DNA from: Mycoavidus cysteinexigens_B
GTDB taxonomy: Bacteria; Pseudomonadota; Gammaproteobacteria; Burkholderiales; Burkholderiaceae
Reading direction: 5' to 3'
DNA length: 64,000 nucleotides
Assembly: GCA_031963465.1 (NCBI GenBank)
Contig: JASSUG010000005.1
Location: forward strand, 62,001 to 126,000
The position numbers were made by a program, and so were the translations under genes. The notes under the pieces are model-generated. The model searched no databases, was not told where the DNA came from, and saw only the letters and a list, made by a program, of their open reading frames with translations. Shown here one piece after another: positions 24,869 to 35,900 of the stretch; the stretch's first letter is position 1, and every line of letters starts with the position of its first letter.

Positions 24869-25978
24869 ATGCAATTGGTTAAGACCGAACGAGAGAAGCT
24901 TTTGCGGCCACTGCAAGCTGTCAGCGGAGTCGTGAAGCGCCGTAGCAATACCACCCTGCCTATTTTGACTAACCTGCTGATCACTAAACAGGGCTCGGAG
25001 GTATCATTTCTGTCTACTGACCTCGAGTTGCAGATCATGACGCGGGCCGAGTTAAGTTCCGGCACAGAGCAGGGCGCAACCACGGTTGCCGCGCTTAAAT
25101 TGGTCGATATCCTGCGGGCTATGCCTGATGGAGAGGTGAGCCTAAACCTCTCTGATAAGCGCCTGACGGTACAATCCGGCAAAAGCCGTTTCGCCTTGCA
25201 AACGCTTCCAGCCAGTGATTTTCCGACCATTGCGCAAAATCAGGCGTTCGATGCGAGTATCACGATTAGCCAAAAAGCCTTTCGGCAACTGTTGGGGTTT
25301 GTGCATTTCGCCATGGCCCAACAAGATATCCGTTACTACTTAAATGGCATGTTGCTGATCGTTGAGGGCAGCCAATTGATGGCCGTGGCCACCGACGGTC
25401 ACCGCCTAGCGTTCGCATCCACCTCCGTTGAGGGTTCATTTGCACGGCAGGAAGTGATTATTCCTCGCAAAACGATTCTCGAATTACAGCGCTTGCTTGA
25501 AGACAATGACGAAGCGCTTTGTATCGATCTCGCCCCAACTCAGGCGCGCTTTACTTTTAGCCAGATTGAACTGATTTCTAAATTAGTTGAGGGTAAATTT
25601 CCTGATTTCCAGCGCGTCATTCCAAAGGGCTATACCAATACCTTTATCATTGGCCACGGCGAATTCCAGCAAGCTCTAATGCGCTCCGCCATTTTGACAT
25701 CCGACAAATTTAAGGGCGTGCGCTGCTTAATTGCGCCGGGCCAATTAAAAATTACGTCGAACAATGCAGAGCAAGAAGAGGCGCAAGAGGAGTTGGAAAT
25801 TGCCTATGATGGCGCGTCAGCCGATATCGGCTTTAACGTAACCTATTTGCTTGATGTACTCTCCAATGTAAAGGCTGACATGCTGCAATTTAGCCTAGGG
25901 GACTCTAACTCTAGCGTACTTTTAACGATTCCAGGCAATGAGGATTTTAAATACGTCGTCATGCCAATGAGAATTTAA
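24869..25978 (+). CDS. dnaN: DNA polymerase III beta sliding clamp
   Basis: A 369-residue protein with the three repeated clamp domains (about residues 1-120, 121-245 and 246-369). The start MQLVKTEREKLLRPLQAVSGV, the segment LMAVATDGHRLAFA and the final residues EDFKYVVMPMRI are typical. The dimeric ring tethers the polymerase to DNA. AAGGA precedes the start codon. It lies 107 bases downstream of dnaA and 81 bases upstream of the gyrB ATG. Confidence 0.98.
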   Translation: MQLVKTEREKLLRPLQAVSGVVKRRSNTTLPILTNLLITKQGSEVSFLSTDLELQIMTRAELSSGTEQGATTVAALKLVDILRAMPDGEVSLNLSDKRLTVQSGKSRFALQTLPASDFPTIAQNQAFDASITISQKAFRQLLGFVHFAMAQQDIRYYLNGMLLIVEGSQLMAVATDGHRLAFASTSVEGSFARQEVIIPRKTILELQRLLEDNDEALCIDLAPTQARFTFSQIELISKLVEGKFPDFQRVIPKGYTNTFIIGHGEFQQALMRSAILTSDKFKGVRCLIAPGQLKITSNNAEQEEAQEELEIAYDGASADIGFNVTYLLDVLSNVKADMLQFSLGDSNSSVLLTIPGNEDFKYVVMPMRI

Positions 25979-26003
25979 GCTCAGACATAGACACTATTTC
26001 ACC

Positions 26004-26019
26004 GGGGGCCATGTGCCCC
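26004..26019 (+). terminator. Short GC hairpin in the dnaN-gyrB gap
   Basis: GGGGC, CATGT loop, GCCCC, followed by TTTGGCGTTTTT. The stem is only five base pairs and the T-run is interrupted, so it is at best a partial terminator or leader structure upstream of gyrB. Confidence 0.3.
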
Positions 26020-26059
26020 TTTGGCGTTTTTAACGCACCAGCAAAATTGGAAGAATTTC

Positions 26060-28537
26060 ATGACCGATCAGCAACAACCGCACGCCGACAACAGCTATGG
26101 CGCCTCGTCGATCCAGATTCTTGAGGGCTTAGAAGCTGTTCGCAAACGGCCTGGAATGTATATTGGCGATACCTCCGATGGCACCGGCCTGCATCATTTA
26201 GTATTCGAAGTGCTCGACAATGCTATCGACGAAGCATTGGCAGGTCATTGTAATGATATCCATGTCACGATTCACGCAGATAACTCGATTTCCGTCACCG
26301 ACAATGGCCGCGGCATTCCGACTGATATCAAGCTTAACGATAAGCATGAGCCGAAACGCAGCGCCGCCGAAATTGTCATGACTGAACTGCACGCAGGCGG
26401 TAAGTTTGACCAAAATAGCTATAAAGTATCCGGCGGCTTACACGGCGTGGGCGTATCGTGCGTCAATGGCTTATCAAAATGGCTACGTTTGGTCATCCGC
26501 CGCGATGGCAAAAAGCACTTTATGGAATTTCACCGCGGGGTGGCACAAAACCGAGTGATCGAGCAGATCAATGGTGAAGCGGTCTCGCCCATCTCCGTCG
26601 TGGGCGCCACCGAACAACGCGGCACAGAAGTGCACTTTTTAGCCGACGAAGAAATCTTTAACAATATTGAATTCCATTACGATATCCTAGCCAAACGCAT
26701 ACGCGAGCTTTCCTTTTTGAATAACGGCGTGCGTATCCGTCTAACTGATCTACGCACAGGCAAAGAAGATGATTTTGCCTTTTCAGGTGGGGTCAAAGGC
26801 TTTGTTGAATACATTAATAAATCAAAACAAGCCCTGCATCCAACCATTTTTCACACGGCGGGTGAAAAAGACAATGTGAGCATCGAAGTGGCGATGCAAT
26901 GGAACGACAGCTACAACGAAAACGTACAGTGCTTCACCAACAATATCCCACAGCGCGACGGTGGCGCTCACTTAACGGGCTTACGGGCGGCGATGACGCG
27001 AGTCCTCAATAAATATATTGAGAGCCACGATCAAACCAAAAAAAATAAAACCGAAACCGCCGGCGACGATATGCGTGAAGGGCTCACCTGTGTCTTATCC
27101 GTCAAAGTCCCTGAGCCCAAATTCAGTTCGCAAACAAAAGATAAACTGGTTTCGTCAGAGGTGCGAGCACCCGTCGAAGAATTAGTGGCAAAAGCGCTCG
27201 AAGCATTTTTGCTAGAAACGCCGAGCGATGCAAAAATCATTTGCGGTAAGATTCTTGAAGCCGCACGCGCCCGTGAAGCGGCGCGTAAAGCGCGCGAAAT
27301 GACGCGACGTAAAGGAATTCTAGAAGGCGGTGGCCTCCCTGGCAAACTGGCTGATTGCCAAGAACGCGATCCAGCCAAATCAGAAATCTATATTGTTGAG
27401 GGAGACTCGGCTGGCGGCTCCGCCAAGCAAGGGCGCGACCGTAAATTTCAAGCCATTCTACCTTTGCGCGGCAAAGTGCTTAATGTCGAAAGAGCGCGCT
27501 TTGACAAACTCTTATCGTCAGAACAAATCGTCATTCTGATCACCGCCCTTGGCTGCGGTATCGGCAAAGAAGACTATAACCTCGACAAACTACGCTATCA
27601 CCGCATCATTATCATGACCGATGCGGACGTTGATGGCGCCCATATCCGAACCCTACTGCTCACCTTCTTCTACCGGCAGATGCCGGATATGATCGAGCGT
27701 GGTTATATTTATATTGCGCAACCGCCACTTTACAAAATTAAACATGGCAAAGAAGAGCGCTATCTGAAAGACAACCACGAGTTAGGCCAACATATGCTGC
27801 GGCTTGCCCTACAAGGAGCTGAGTTGGTGCCAGCAGAAGGCGCTGAACCACTCACCGGGGATACGCTAGGCGAATTGACACGCTCTTACTTACTCGCCGA
27901 AGCAGTGATTGAGCGCCTTCGCCAGATGATCGACGCAGGTGCGCTGGAAGCCATTATGGATGGCGTTGAGATTGACTTATCCTCATTAGCCTCCGCTCAA
28001 ACCAGCGCCGAAATGCTCGAAGCGGCATTACGCGCCGAGCCGCTTAAGCCTGAAATTCGCGTACGACCTATCTATAATGAGACCCTTGAATCTCATTCAC
28101 TACGCATCGAACGCAGCCATCATGGCAATCTAAAAGTCAGCGTCATTGATGAAGAGTTTCTAGTCACCTCTGATTTCCAGCAATTACAAACAAGCGCACA
28201 GATTTTCAAAGGCTTAATTAGAAAAGGGGCTGTGATTAAGCGTGGCGAGCGCAGCATCGCTGTGCATGATTTTAAGAGTGCGATGAAATGGCTATTTAGC
28301 GATGCTGAGCGCAACGTTAGCAAACAGCGTTACAAAGGTCTGGGTGAAATGAATCCAAGTCAGTTGTGGGAAACCACGATGGATCCGAATGTACGACGCC
28401 TGTTACGCGTGCAACTTGAGGATGCGATTGCGGCTGACAATATCTTTACAACGTTAATGGGCGATGAGGTTGAGCCACGGCGGGCGTTTATTGAAACGAA
28501 TGCGTTGCGGGCTAAGAATATTGATACGATTGGGTGA
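26060..28537 (+). CDS. gyrB: DNA gyrase subunit B
   Basis: An 825-residue protein from ATG 26060, which has GGAAG a few bases upstream; an upstream in-frame TTG (26021) is discounted. The GHKL ATPase domain contains EVLDNAIDEALAGHC, VTDNGRGIPTD and SGGLHGVGVSCVN. The TOPRIM domain has YIVEGDSAGGSAKQGRD, PLRGKVLNVE and IIMTDADVDGAHIRTLLLTF. The roughly 165-residue insertion typical of Gram-negative GyrB lies after the TOPRIM core, and the end RQRYKGLGEMNP-type segment (KQRYKGLGEMNPSQLWETTM) is complete. With GyrA it introduces negative supercoils. It converges with the giant polyketide synthase gene. Confidence 0.98.
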   Translation: MTDQQQPHADNSYGASSIQILEGLEAVRKRPGMYIGDTSDGTGLHHLVFEVLDNAIDEALAGHCNDIHVTIHADNSISVTDNGRGIPTDIKLNDKHEPKRSAAEIVMTELHAGGKFDQNSYKVSGGLHGVGVSCVNGLSKWLRLVIRRDGKKHFMEFHRGVAQNRVIEQINGEAVSPISVVGATEQRGTEVHFLADEEIFNNIEFHYDILAKRIRELSFLNNGVRIRLTDLRTGKEDDFAFSGGVKGFVEYINKSKQALHPTIFHTAGEKDNVSIEVAMQWNDSYNENVQCFTNNIPQRDGGAHLTGLRAAMTRVLNKYIESHDQTKKNKTETAGDDMREGLTCVLSVKVPEPKFSSQTKDKLVSSEVRAPVEELVAKALEAFLLETPSDAKIICGKILEAARAREAARKAREMTRRKGILEGGGLPGKLADCQERDPAKSEIYIVEGDSAGGSAKQGRDRKFQAILPLRGKVLNVERARFDKLLSSEQIVILITALGCGIGKEDYNLDKLRYHRIIIMTDADVDGAHIRTLLLTFFYRQMPDMIERGYIYIAQPPLYKIKHGKEERYLKDNHELGQHMLRLALQGAELVPAEGAEPLTGDTLGELTRSYLLAEAVIERLRQMIDAGALEAIMDGVEIDLSSLASAQTSAEMLEAALRAEPLKPEIRVRPIYNETLESHSLRIERSHHGNLKVSVIDEEFLVTSDFQQLQTSAQIFKGLIRKGAVIKRGERSIAVHDFKSAMKWLFSDAERNVSKQRYKGLGEMNPSQLWETTMDPNVRRLLRVQLEDAIAADNIFTTLMGDEVEPRRAFIETNALRAKNIDTIG

Positions 28538-28542
28538 GTTGT

Positions 28543-28578
28543 GCTTGCGCGCGCCCAGTGATGGGCGCTACCGCAAGC
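28543..28578. terminator. Long hairpin between convergent gyrB and the polyketide synthase gene
   Basis: Outer arms GCTTGCG (28543-28549) and CGCAAGC (28572-28578), inner arms GCGCCCA and TGGGCGC around a GTGA loop. The two stems together make a strong structure centred in the 78-base gap between the two converging stop codons. There is no T-run on either side, so it may work as a Rho-assisted or bidirectional barrier. Confidence 0.6.
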
Positions 28579-28615
28579 CTCCATGCAGTCACTACCCCAA
28601 TTTACGATATCTCCA

Positions 28616-29965
28616 TCACTCATCCTGATCCTCATCGGGACAGTATTCTTCAATAATTGCACCGGCATAAAACCCGCCAAGCCCCATCGAATTCACCATT
28701 GCCCTGCGAGGAACCGGTTGTTTGACTCCATTGACGTTAATCTGAGGACGATGCCAAGTTTGCATCTCCTGCTGTAGATAGAAGGGAGAATCTTCTAATC
28801 CTAAATCATGGCCCACGACACCCACCTTTATGGTTGGCACTAGTTGTCTGCGTTGCATTTGCAGCAGCACTTTAGCCAATTGCGAAATGCCAGAAGCTGT
28901 CGTGGCATGGCCAATGTTGGACTTGGCTGATCCCAAGGCGCAGAACTGCGTGTCTTGAGTGAATTCACGAAAAGCTTTTGCCATTGCAGATACTTCAACC
29001 GCATCGCCCATCGGCATTCCTGCTGCCGCTGATTCGACATAACTGATTGTCCGAGGGTCGATACCCGATCTAGTAATGTTCTCCTTAATTGACTTCGAAA
29101 TCGTATTGGGGGTTGGAATGTTCGTCAGACCGACGTCGCGGACGTGATTAGCGACAGTTGACTTGATCACACCCAAAATGGTGTCTTTATCCTTAATTGC
29201 TGTGGATAAACGTTTAAGCAAGACTACCCCAGCGCCTTCGCCAAACAATATGCCATCTCTGCCGGCAGAAAAACTTCGGCTATTTGGATGGCTAGCTGAA
29301 ATATTACTTTGGCAAGTATAGTTATACACCTGAGGATATAACACCGCGACGCCCCCCGCAATCGCCGCCTCACATTCTCCGTGCAACAAACTCGTACAGG
29401 CCATGTGAATCGCAGTCATAGAAGACGCACTATAGGTATCGACGGCAATACTCGGTCCGTTGAAATTGAATAAGTGCGACACCATGCTTGATAATGCCCC
29501 TATGTTATGAGTCACGATATCACTATTTTTAGGTCCATTCGTTTGGTTTGAATGACTTGGGCGGGACATCATACCGATATAAACCCCCACTCGAGACTGG
29601 CAAACTTGATTCAATTCAGCGCTGGTATAACCCGCTGACTCAAGCAATGTCCATACCGTCTGCACAAACAGCTTTTGCTCGTCAGTCTGAATAGATTGAA
29701 CGTCGAATGCCGTCGCGCTGAATAATTCAGGCTTGAATAAAGTACCGATTTGTTGAATAAACCCGCCCCACTTGCTATAGCTTCGGCCTTGGGTAATTGC
29801 AGTTTGCCGATCCTCGACATAAAACTCATCCAACAACCAACGATCCGCCGGAATTTCGGTAATGCAATCTCGTCCCGACACTAAATTATCCCAATATTCT
29901 TGTAGGTTGTTTGCCTGCGGGAAACATCCGCTCATGCCAATCACCGCAATCGACTCTCGCTCTGG
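28616..29965 (-). other. PKS terminal ketosynthase-like domain KS7, catalytic residues lost
   Basis: A full-length KS fold from IAVIGMSGCFPQANN to the end of the protein. The active-site strand reads VDTYSASSM, so the catalytic Cys is Ser (codon 29429-29431, residue 10189). The HGTGT motif is replaced: YVESAAAGMPMGD, with the His changed to Ala (codon 29027-29029, residue 10323). Only the third catalytic residue is kept (SNIGHATTASG). Condensation activity is therefore not expected. No ACP or release domain follows; the protein ends 30 residues after the last KS strand in the acidic CPDEDQDE. The domain is otherwise well conserved and in frame, which argues against simple decay. Confidence 0.85.
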
Positions 29966-32900
29966 AGTCGGCGCAACTGCAAGCGCAGCAGTCGCCAACG
30001 CCTCACGCGCACGGAAGCGATACGCTGCAGGAATACTCACCACTACCTTGCCAATGTTTTGGCGATTTTCCAGCCAGCGGTAGGCCTCTTGAATATGCTC
30101 AAATTCAAACGTGCGGCTCAGCGTTGGGCGGATCACCTCTTGTTCGAGTAATTGCACCAGTTCGTGCATCGCCGCTTGCACCACCGCTGGCTGGCTACGC
30201 CCTAGTTTGCGCAGGTCCACACTATGAAATGTTTGGTTATCGCTCAGTCTCGATAGATCAATGGCGCGAGCTGACTTAAGTGCCGTCATCGCGATCTCGA
30301 TATAGCGTCCACCAGGCGCCAGGCAGTTCAATCCTTTTTGAACGGCATCGCTCGCCAGCGTGTTGATCACCACATCGACACCTCGCCCATTCGTCAAGTG
30401 GGCAATAGCTGCCTCAAAGTCTTCCTCTTGATAATTAATCCGGTGCGGCACGCCAAGCCCGGCCAAATAGTCAAGCTTGGCCTGCGATCCAGCCGTTGCG
30501 TATATTTCAGCACCAGCATGCTGCGCTAATTGCACTGCGATCAGGCCTGTACCCCCGGCCGCGGTCTGAATTAGGATGCTCTCACCCGGCTTCAGTTGTG
30601 CCTTTTTAAAACATTCGATCATGGTCACAGCCACTGCCGGCAAAGAACAGGCGGCCTCGAATGACAGACTTGATGGCGCTCGAAATACCTGCGGCTCGGC
30701 ACAGGTTAAGGCTGTGGCATGGGCCCCCAAGTTTTCGCCGGCGAGCGCAATCACCGCATCGCCGACTGTCACCCGAGTCACCCCCGAACCCACTGCAACG
30801 ACCACTCCACTGGCCTCAAAGCCCGGAGTGAACGGGTACGGCGGCTGAGTCGGATACATGCCTTTGACGCACAACAAGTCGCCAAAGTTAAGTGAAAAAG
30901 CGCGTACTTCAATGCGCACCTCATGCTCACCCAACGGAGCCACCTGACTCTCGACTAAGCGCAGGTTATCGATCGAACCCGGCCGCTCCAGCCATACCCG
31001 ATGGTAGGTCGGGCTCGCGCATTTAATGCCAGCTTGAATAGAATTCATCTCAGCATCGGGGTTCTCCATGACTGCTGAAGGATGGGGTTGGCTGCGCCGA
31101 CGGCGAGCGCGGCTAGTCAGCTCCGGCACGCGCACTGGCGATGGCGCTGGCACCGATTGCACGTCGGATTTTAGGTCTGCTCGAATTTCCGGTTGGTCTG
31201 CCACTGTGGCCGCCGAAACTACGCTTAGGCTCTCTCTATACTTAGAGATAATATACGCGGACAATTGTTCGGTCGTGACATAGTCAAACAACACGGTAGT
31301 CGGCAATGCCAGGTTCAACCGCGTATTAATCGCATTGACTAGCCTCACACCCATGATGGAATCCACACCGTATTCCATAAAGGGGCGCTCCTGTGCTAAT
31401 TGCTCTTGATTGAGTTTAAGCGTTTGGGCAATACTCTCGTATATGCATTGACGCACGTGTGATGCCAACTGCTGCTGGTTCGCTGTTGGCTCTTGGGTGC
31501 TAGAGAACGAAGAGCGCTGCGTCTGAGTGGTCATAGCCTCGACCGGCGCCACAACAGAACCCGCGGCAGAGCTCAGCGGCGAATGAGTTGGCGATTGAAC
31601 AGCACGCAGCGGGTGCACCACACCATCGCTGAAGGCCGCTACGATCTGTTGCCCTAACCCATGCGCTCCCTCAGCCGGGAACCTGATCGCAGCGAAACCT
31701 TCGGCCGCCAATACCTGTCGCCACACGGCTGGCGCGAGCGCAGGCGTGCCTGCAATGCGCAGCGAGCTATCCTGGGCCAACCACCAGCCGTCCAACAGCC
31801 CAAACGTCAAATGCGCCACCAAGCTGGTCCCCGTTAGTTCGTTGAGAAGCAGCAAGCCATTGCCCTTAAGTAGGGTTTTAGCATGGCGTAAAGTCCGGCG
31901 TATATCGTGCGTGGCGTGGAGCACATTGGCCGCTATCACTACGTCGTAAGACCCTAGCGCAAATTCCTGCTCTAGCGGGGTTCGCTCAATATCCAGCCGC
32001 TGCGTGTGCAGATATGGCGCCTGCGGCGCATAATGCTTCCGCGCATGCAGCAGAAATGCTTGTGATACATCCGTATAGCAATATTGCGCAATCTGCGAGG
32101 CATACGGCACTAACTGGGCCAAGACTGCTGCACTGGTACCACCCGTGCCAGCACCAATCTCCAAGATGCGCAGGGTTGCCTGTGGATCTGCTTGCAAACG
32201 CGCTTGCATATAGGCGATGAGTTGCGCGATAAGCACAGCATTAAAATAATCCGCCACCGGATGATCACGGTACACCCCCTCCACCTTGTCTAATTGCCCT
32301 TGTGGAAACAGCACGTCGGTCGCCGCGCGCTCGCCGCGCAGCACGGCAGGCAAAGCCCGCAGTGTGGCATCAACTAATTGAACCTGAGCCCGCAGCACCG
32401 GCTTACCTTGCGCCGTGGCGCAATAGGCTTCCCACTGCACCCACAATTGATGAGCATCGGCTACCTCTGCAATTTCACCCTCGACTGGCACGTCGGATGT
32501 TTGCGCAAGCAACCCGTGCGCCTCCAGCAAGCGTAGGCTATGCGCATGCCAGAGCTCATATTGTGCGGATGAACACGCATCTACGGCGAGCCATCCTAAC
32601 GTGGCTAACTGCTCCCGCAACAAAGGGGCGAGTCGCGCTTCGAGATCCTCCAGATCCTGCGCCGCTCCCTGCGGCTCTTCAGCTTGAACCCACTCGGGTA
32701 GCGCCACAACTGGGCTAGCCGGCACTGCCAACACCTTCTTATGTGCCACAACCCCCAATGCATCAGCCACCGCCGCTTGCGTCGTCTTCACAAACACCAG
32801 GTGCTCCACTGGACCGGCTAGCAACTGCTCCAGCACTGCCATTGCCTCAGGTGGTTCAATCGAGCCAACGCCCATCTGCGCCATCCGCTCGCGGTAAGGC

Positions 32901-35900
32901 GCCGAAGCCACCACCCCAACGCTACCCCAATAGCCCCAGTTCATCACTTTCACCGGGTAGTTCACCGCAGCGGACTGACTGCATAATCCTTGGGCAAAAG
33001 CATCCGCAAAGCAGCATCCCGCTGCATAGTTGCTTTGCCCTGGCGACTTTGAAAAACTCTGTAGCGACGAAAAAAACAGCAAGAAGTCCAGCGCCTCCTG
33101 GCCGAACACGTCAGTCAAATGCACCGCACTGGCCATCTTAGCTGACCACGCGGCCTCAAAGGTCGCCTCGTCCATCTGCGCCAAACTCTGATCGGCTAGC
33201 ACGATGGCCGCATGCACCAACCCGTGGACCACGCCGAAACGTTGCCGGATCACCGCATAGGCTAACTGTACATCTTCCCGCTTACTCGCATCCGCCTGCA
33301 GGTAGAGTGGCGCGGGTCCCAACGTCCCTAGCCGCGTGCACTGCTGCGCGATCGTTGCATCCTCAGCGCGCCGGCCCAACCACACCACTTGAGCCTGGTA
33401 CTGACGAATCAGATATTCGCTTAAAACCACTCCTAAGCCACCCGCACCGCCCAAGATTACATACACGCCACCCGTGCGGTAGGCTGACCCGATGTTCTCC
33501 GGCAACGTACACGGTACCAATTGTTGCCGGTATCCTCGTCCATGCCGATACGCTCGCGCATCACCTCGTTCATCGGCCGGCTGCCTTAGCAGCCAGGCTA
33601 AGGGCACGTCCTCCTGTGCGGGTACATCGAGTAGCCGCACCCGCCAATGCGCATATTCCTTGGCCAGTGAACCAAACAACCCGTGTACTCCAGCTGCATT
33701 GGCATCAACCGGCTCACCCAACCACACCTTCTGCGCTTGATGTGTCACCACTGTTAACCGCAACGGCCGGGAACCATAACCCCGCGCGAGTAATGCCTTA
33801 ATCAAATTGAATCCCAGCTGCGTGGCCAACGGCTCGTTCGACGGCACCCACCACACCAGATGATCCAACGGAGGATCACTGCGCAAGCGTTCGATCAACG
33901 CTTCAACACTCTCCCCCCCCGTCAGTTCGATTCGTTTTGCCTGTGGGTAATTCTTAAGCCAAGCTGGATGCATGGCTTGTTGGTAACTTGCAAAAGCAAT
34001 CTGCTGCTGAGGTAAAGGCCAAATTTCAGCCGTCACGTCTGTCTCTTCGATTGCCTCCCACATAGGCACCAACGTCAATTCGCCGACCAAAACCGATGCC
34101 GGCAAAGCTATCGGCGGTGCAACCAAATGGGGGACAGCCACCTGGTCCGATGTCTGCGGCAAGGATCGTGCACTGAAGCCGCTCAGGCGCAGCGCGACAA
34201 GGCCACGGGCATCGACAATGTCAACATCGAACTTACGTACCGCCGCGCTGTCGTCCACACTCGGGCGCACCACCGCCCACGCCGGCGTCGGCAGTTCACC
34301 CCATTGCCTCACCTGAGCCACCGCGAACGGTAGCGCCAGAGTTGTAGTCTCGTCTTGCGCCAACCCCACGCTCGTTTGCAGCGCTCCATCCAGCAGATTC
34401 GGCACCCACCCATACCCCACCGGAGCCTCTCCGGCCAAGCTCAATACACCGACCGCTACGTAATGGCCCACCCACAATTCGCTTAGAACCTGGAAACTCG
34501 GACCATACCCTAATCCTAATTGAGCGAACCGTGCATAACAGACCTCACCCGTTAGCGCCTGCTTACATTGAGCTAGCACCGCCTCCAAATCCACCTGCGG
34601 CGCTTCGCCCATCTCAGCGAGTTGAGCCCAACCCTGGCTGTAGACCAACACCTCGTCGCCGCTGTCGCTGTAGATTTCGAAACGAATCCGACCGTCTTCT
34701 TGCATCTCCAGACCAATATGCACATCCTGCGGCCGCGCGACCGCCAACGGGCGTAGCCACGTGACGTCCTGCAACCGAACCGATAACCCCACCGCGCTAT
34801 CTTCACAACCACTGGCTAGCGCTACCGCCACACGCGCCCACTCTAGTTGGGCCGCACCCGGCACGACCCGCTCGCCTCGTACCACGTGATCGCGTAGGAA
34901 GTATTCTTCGCCCGTGAGCGTTGTACTAAAACGCTGCCCGCTCAAATCGGATGTATTACGGTGTACTAGCGGATGCAACTGACGTTCTAGTTCACCCTGC
35001 ACGACTCTCGCCGGTGCCCAATACCGCTCTTTGGCAAAAGGATAGGTCGGTAGACTCACCCGCTTCGGTTTCGCCTCGCCATATAACTGTCTCCACGCCA
35101 CCTCCAGTCCCTGTACCCACAACGCTGCCAGCTTGCCCACCTTGCCGCGGACAATCCACTTACCAATCGCTTCCTGCAATTCCTCATCAGTTCGGAACAC
35201 CGTCAGCGCCTCCTGGCTACGCTTGAGCTCACCTTGGTACACATCTTCAGCCGCCTCACCCAGAATGTAGTGTAACAACCGCCCCTTCAGCACATCAACG
35301 GACCTCACCACCAAAGCCAATCTCACCGCTAGCGCCTCGCGTCCTACCTGCAGCGTATACGCCAGGTCTGCCAGGTTCACCTCATTATGACACTCCAAAT
35401 ACGCCAGCAACTGCTGCGCCTGTTCCCGCAGTTGCTCCTCATTTCTGGCCGATAGCACCACCACCACAGGTCCACTCACCACCGTCGACATCTTCTGGGT
35501 TGCCACATACTCCTCAACAATGACATGCGCATTAACCCCACCAAAACCAAACGAACTGACCCCCGCTCGGCGTGGCAACACCCGCCCTTGCTGATCTCTT
35601 AAGGCTTCCCACACTCGCGTTTGCTGCACCACGTAGAACGGACTATCGCTCAATCCAAGAAGCGGATTCAATTCTTCACAATGCAAACTCTTGACCAAAG
35701 TCCGATGCTGCAGTTGTAGCAACACCTTGATCAGCCCTACCACACCTGCAGCCAGCTCTAAATGCCCAATATTGCTTTTGACCGAGCCCAAGCCGCAACT
35801 CTGTGTTGGAAGCTCTGGGGCCAGTTCTGCAAATGCACTCTTAAGGCCCTGCACCTCGATCGGATCACCTAGCGAAGTACCCGTACCATGCGCCTCGATA

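Noticed and set aside
28616..29965. KS7 considered as a degraded pseudo-domain
   Set aside because: It has no frameshift or stop and keeps the full KS fold and the third catalytic His; changes are confined to the active-site motifs, which fits a specialised non-condensing domain better than decay.
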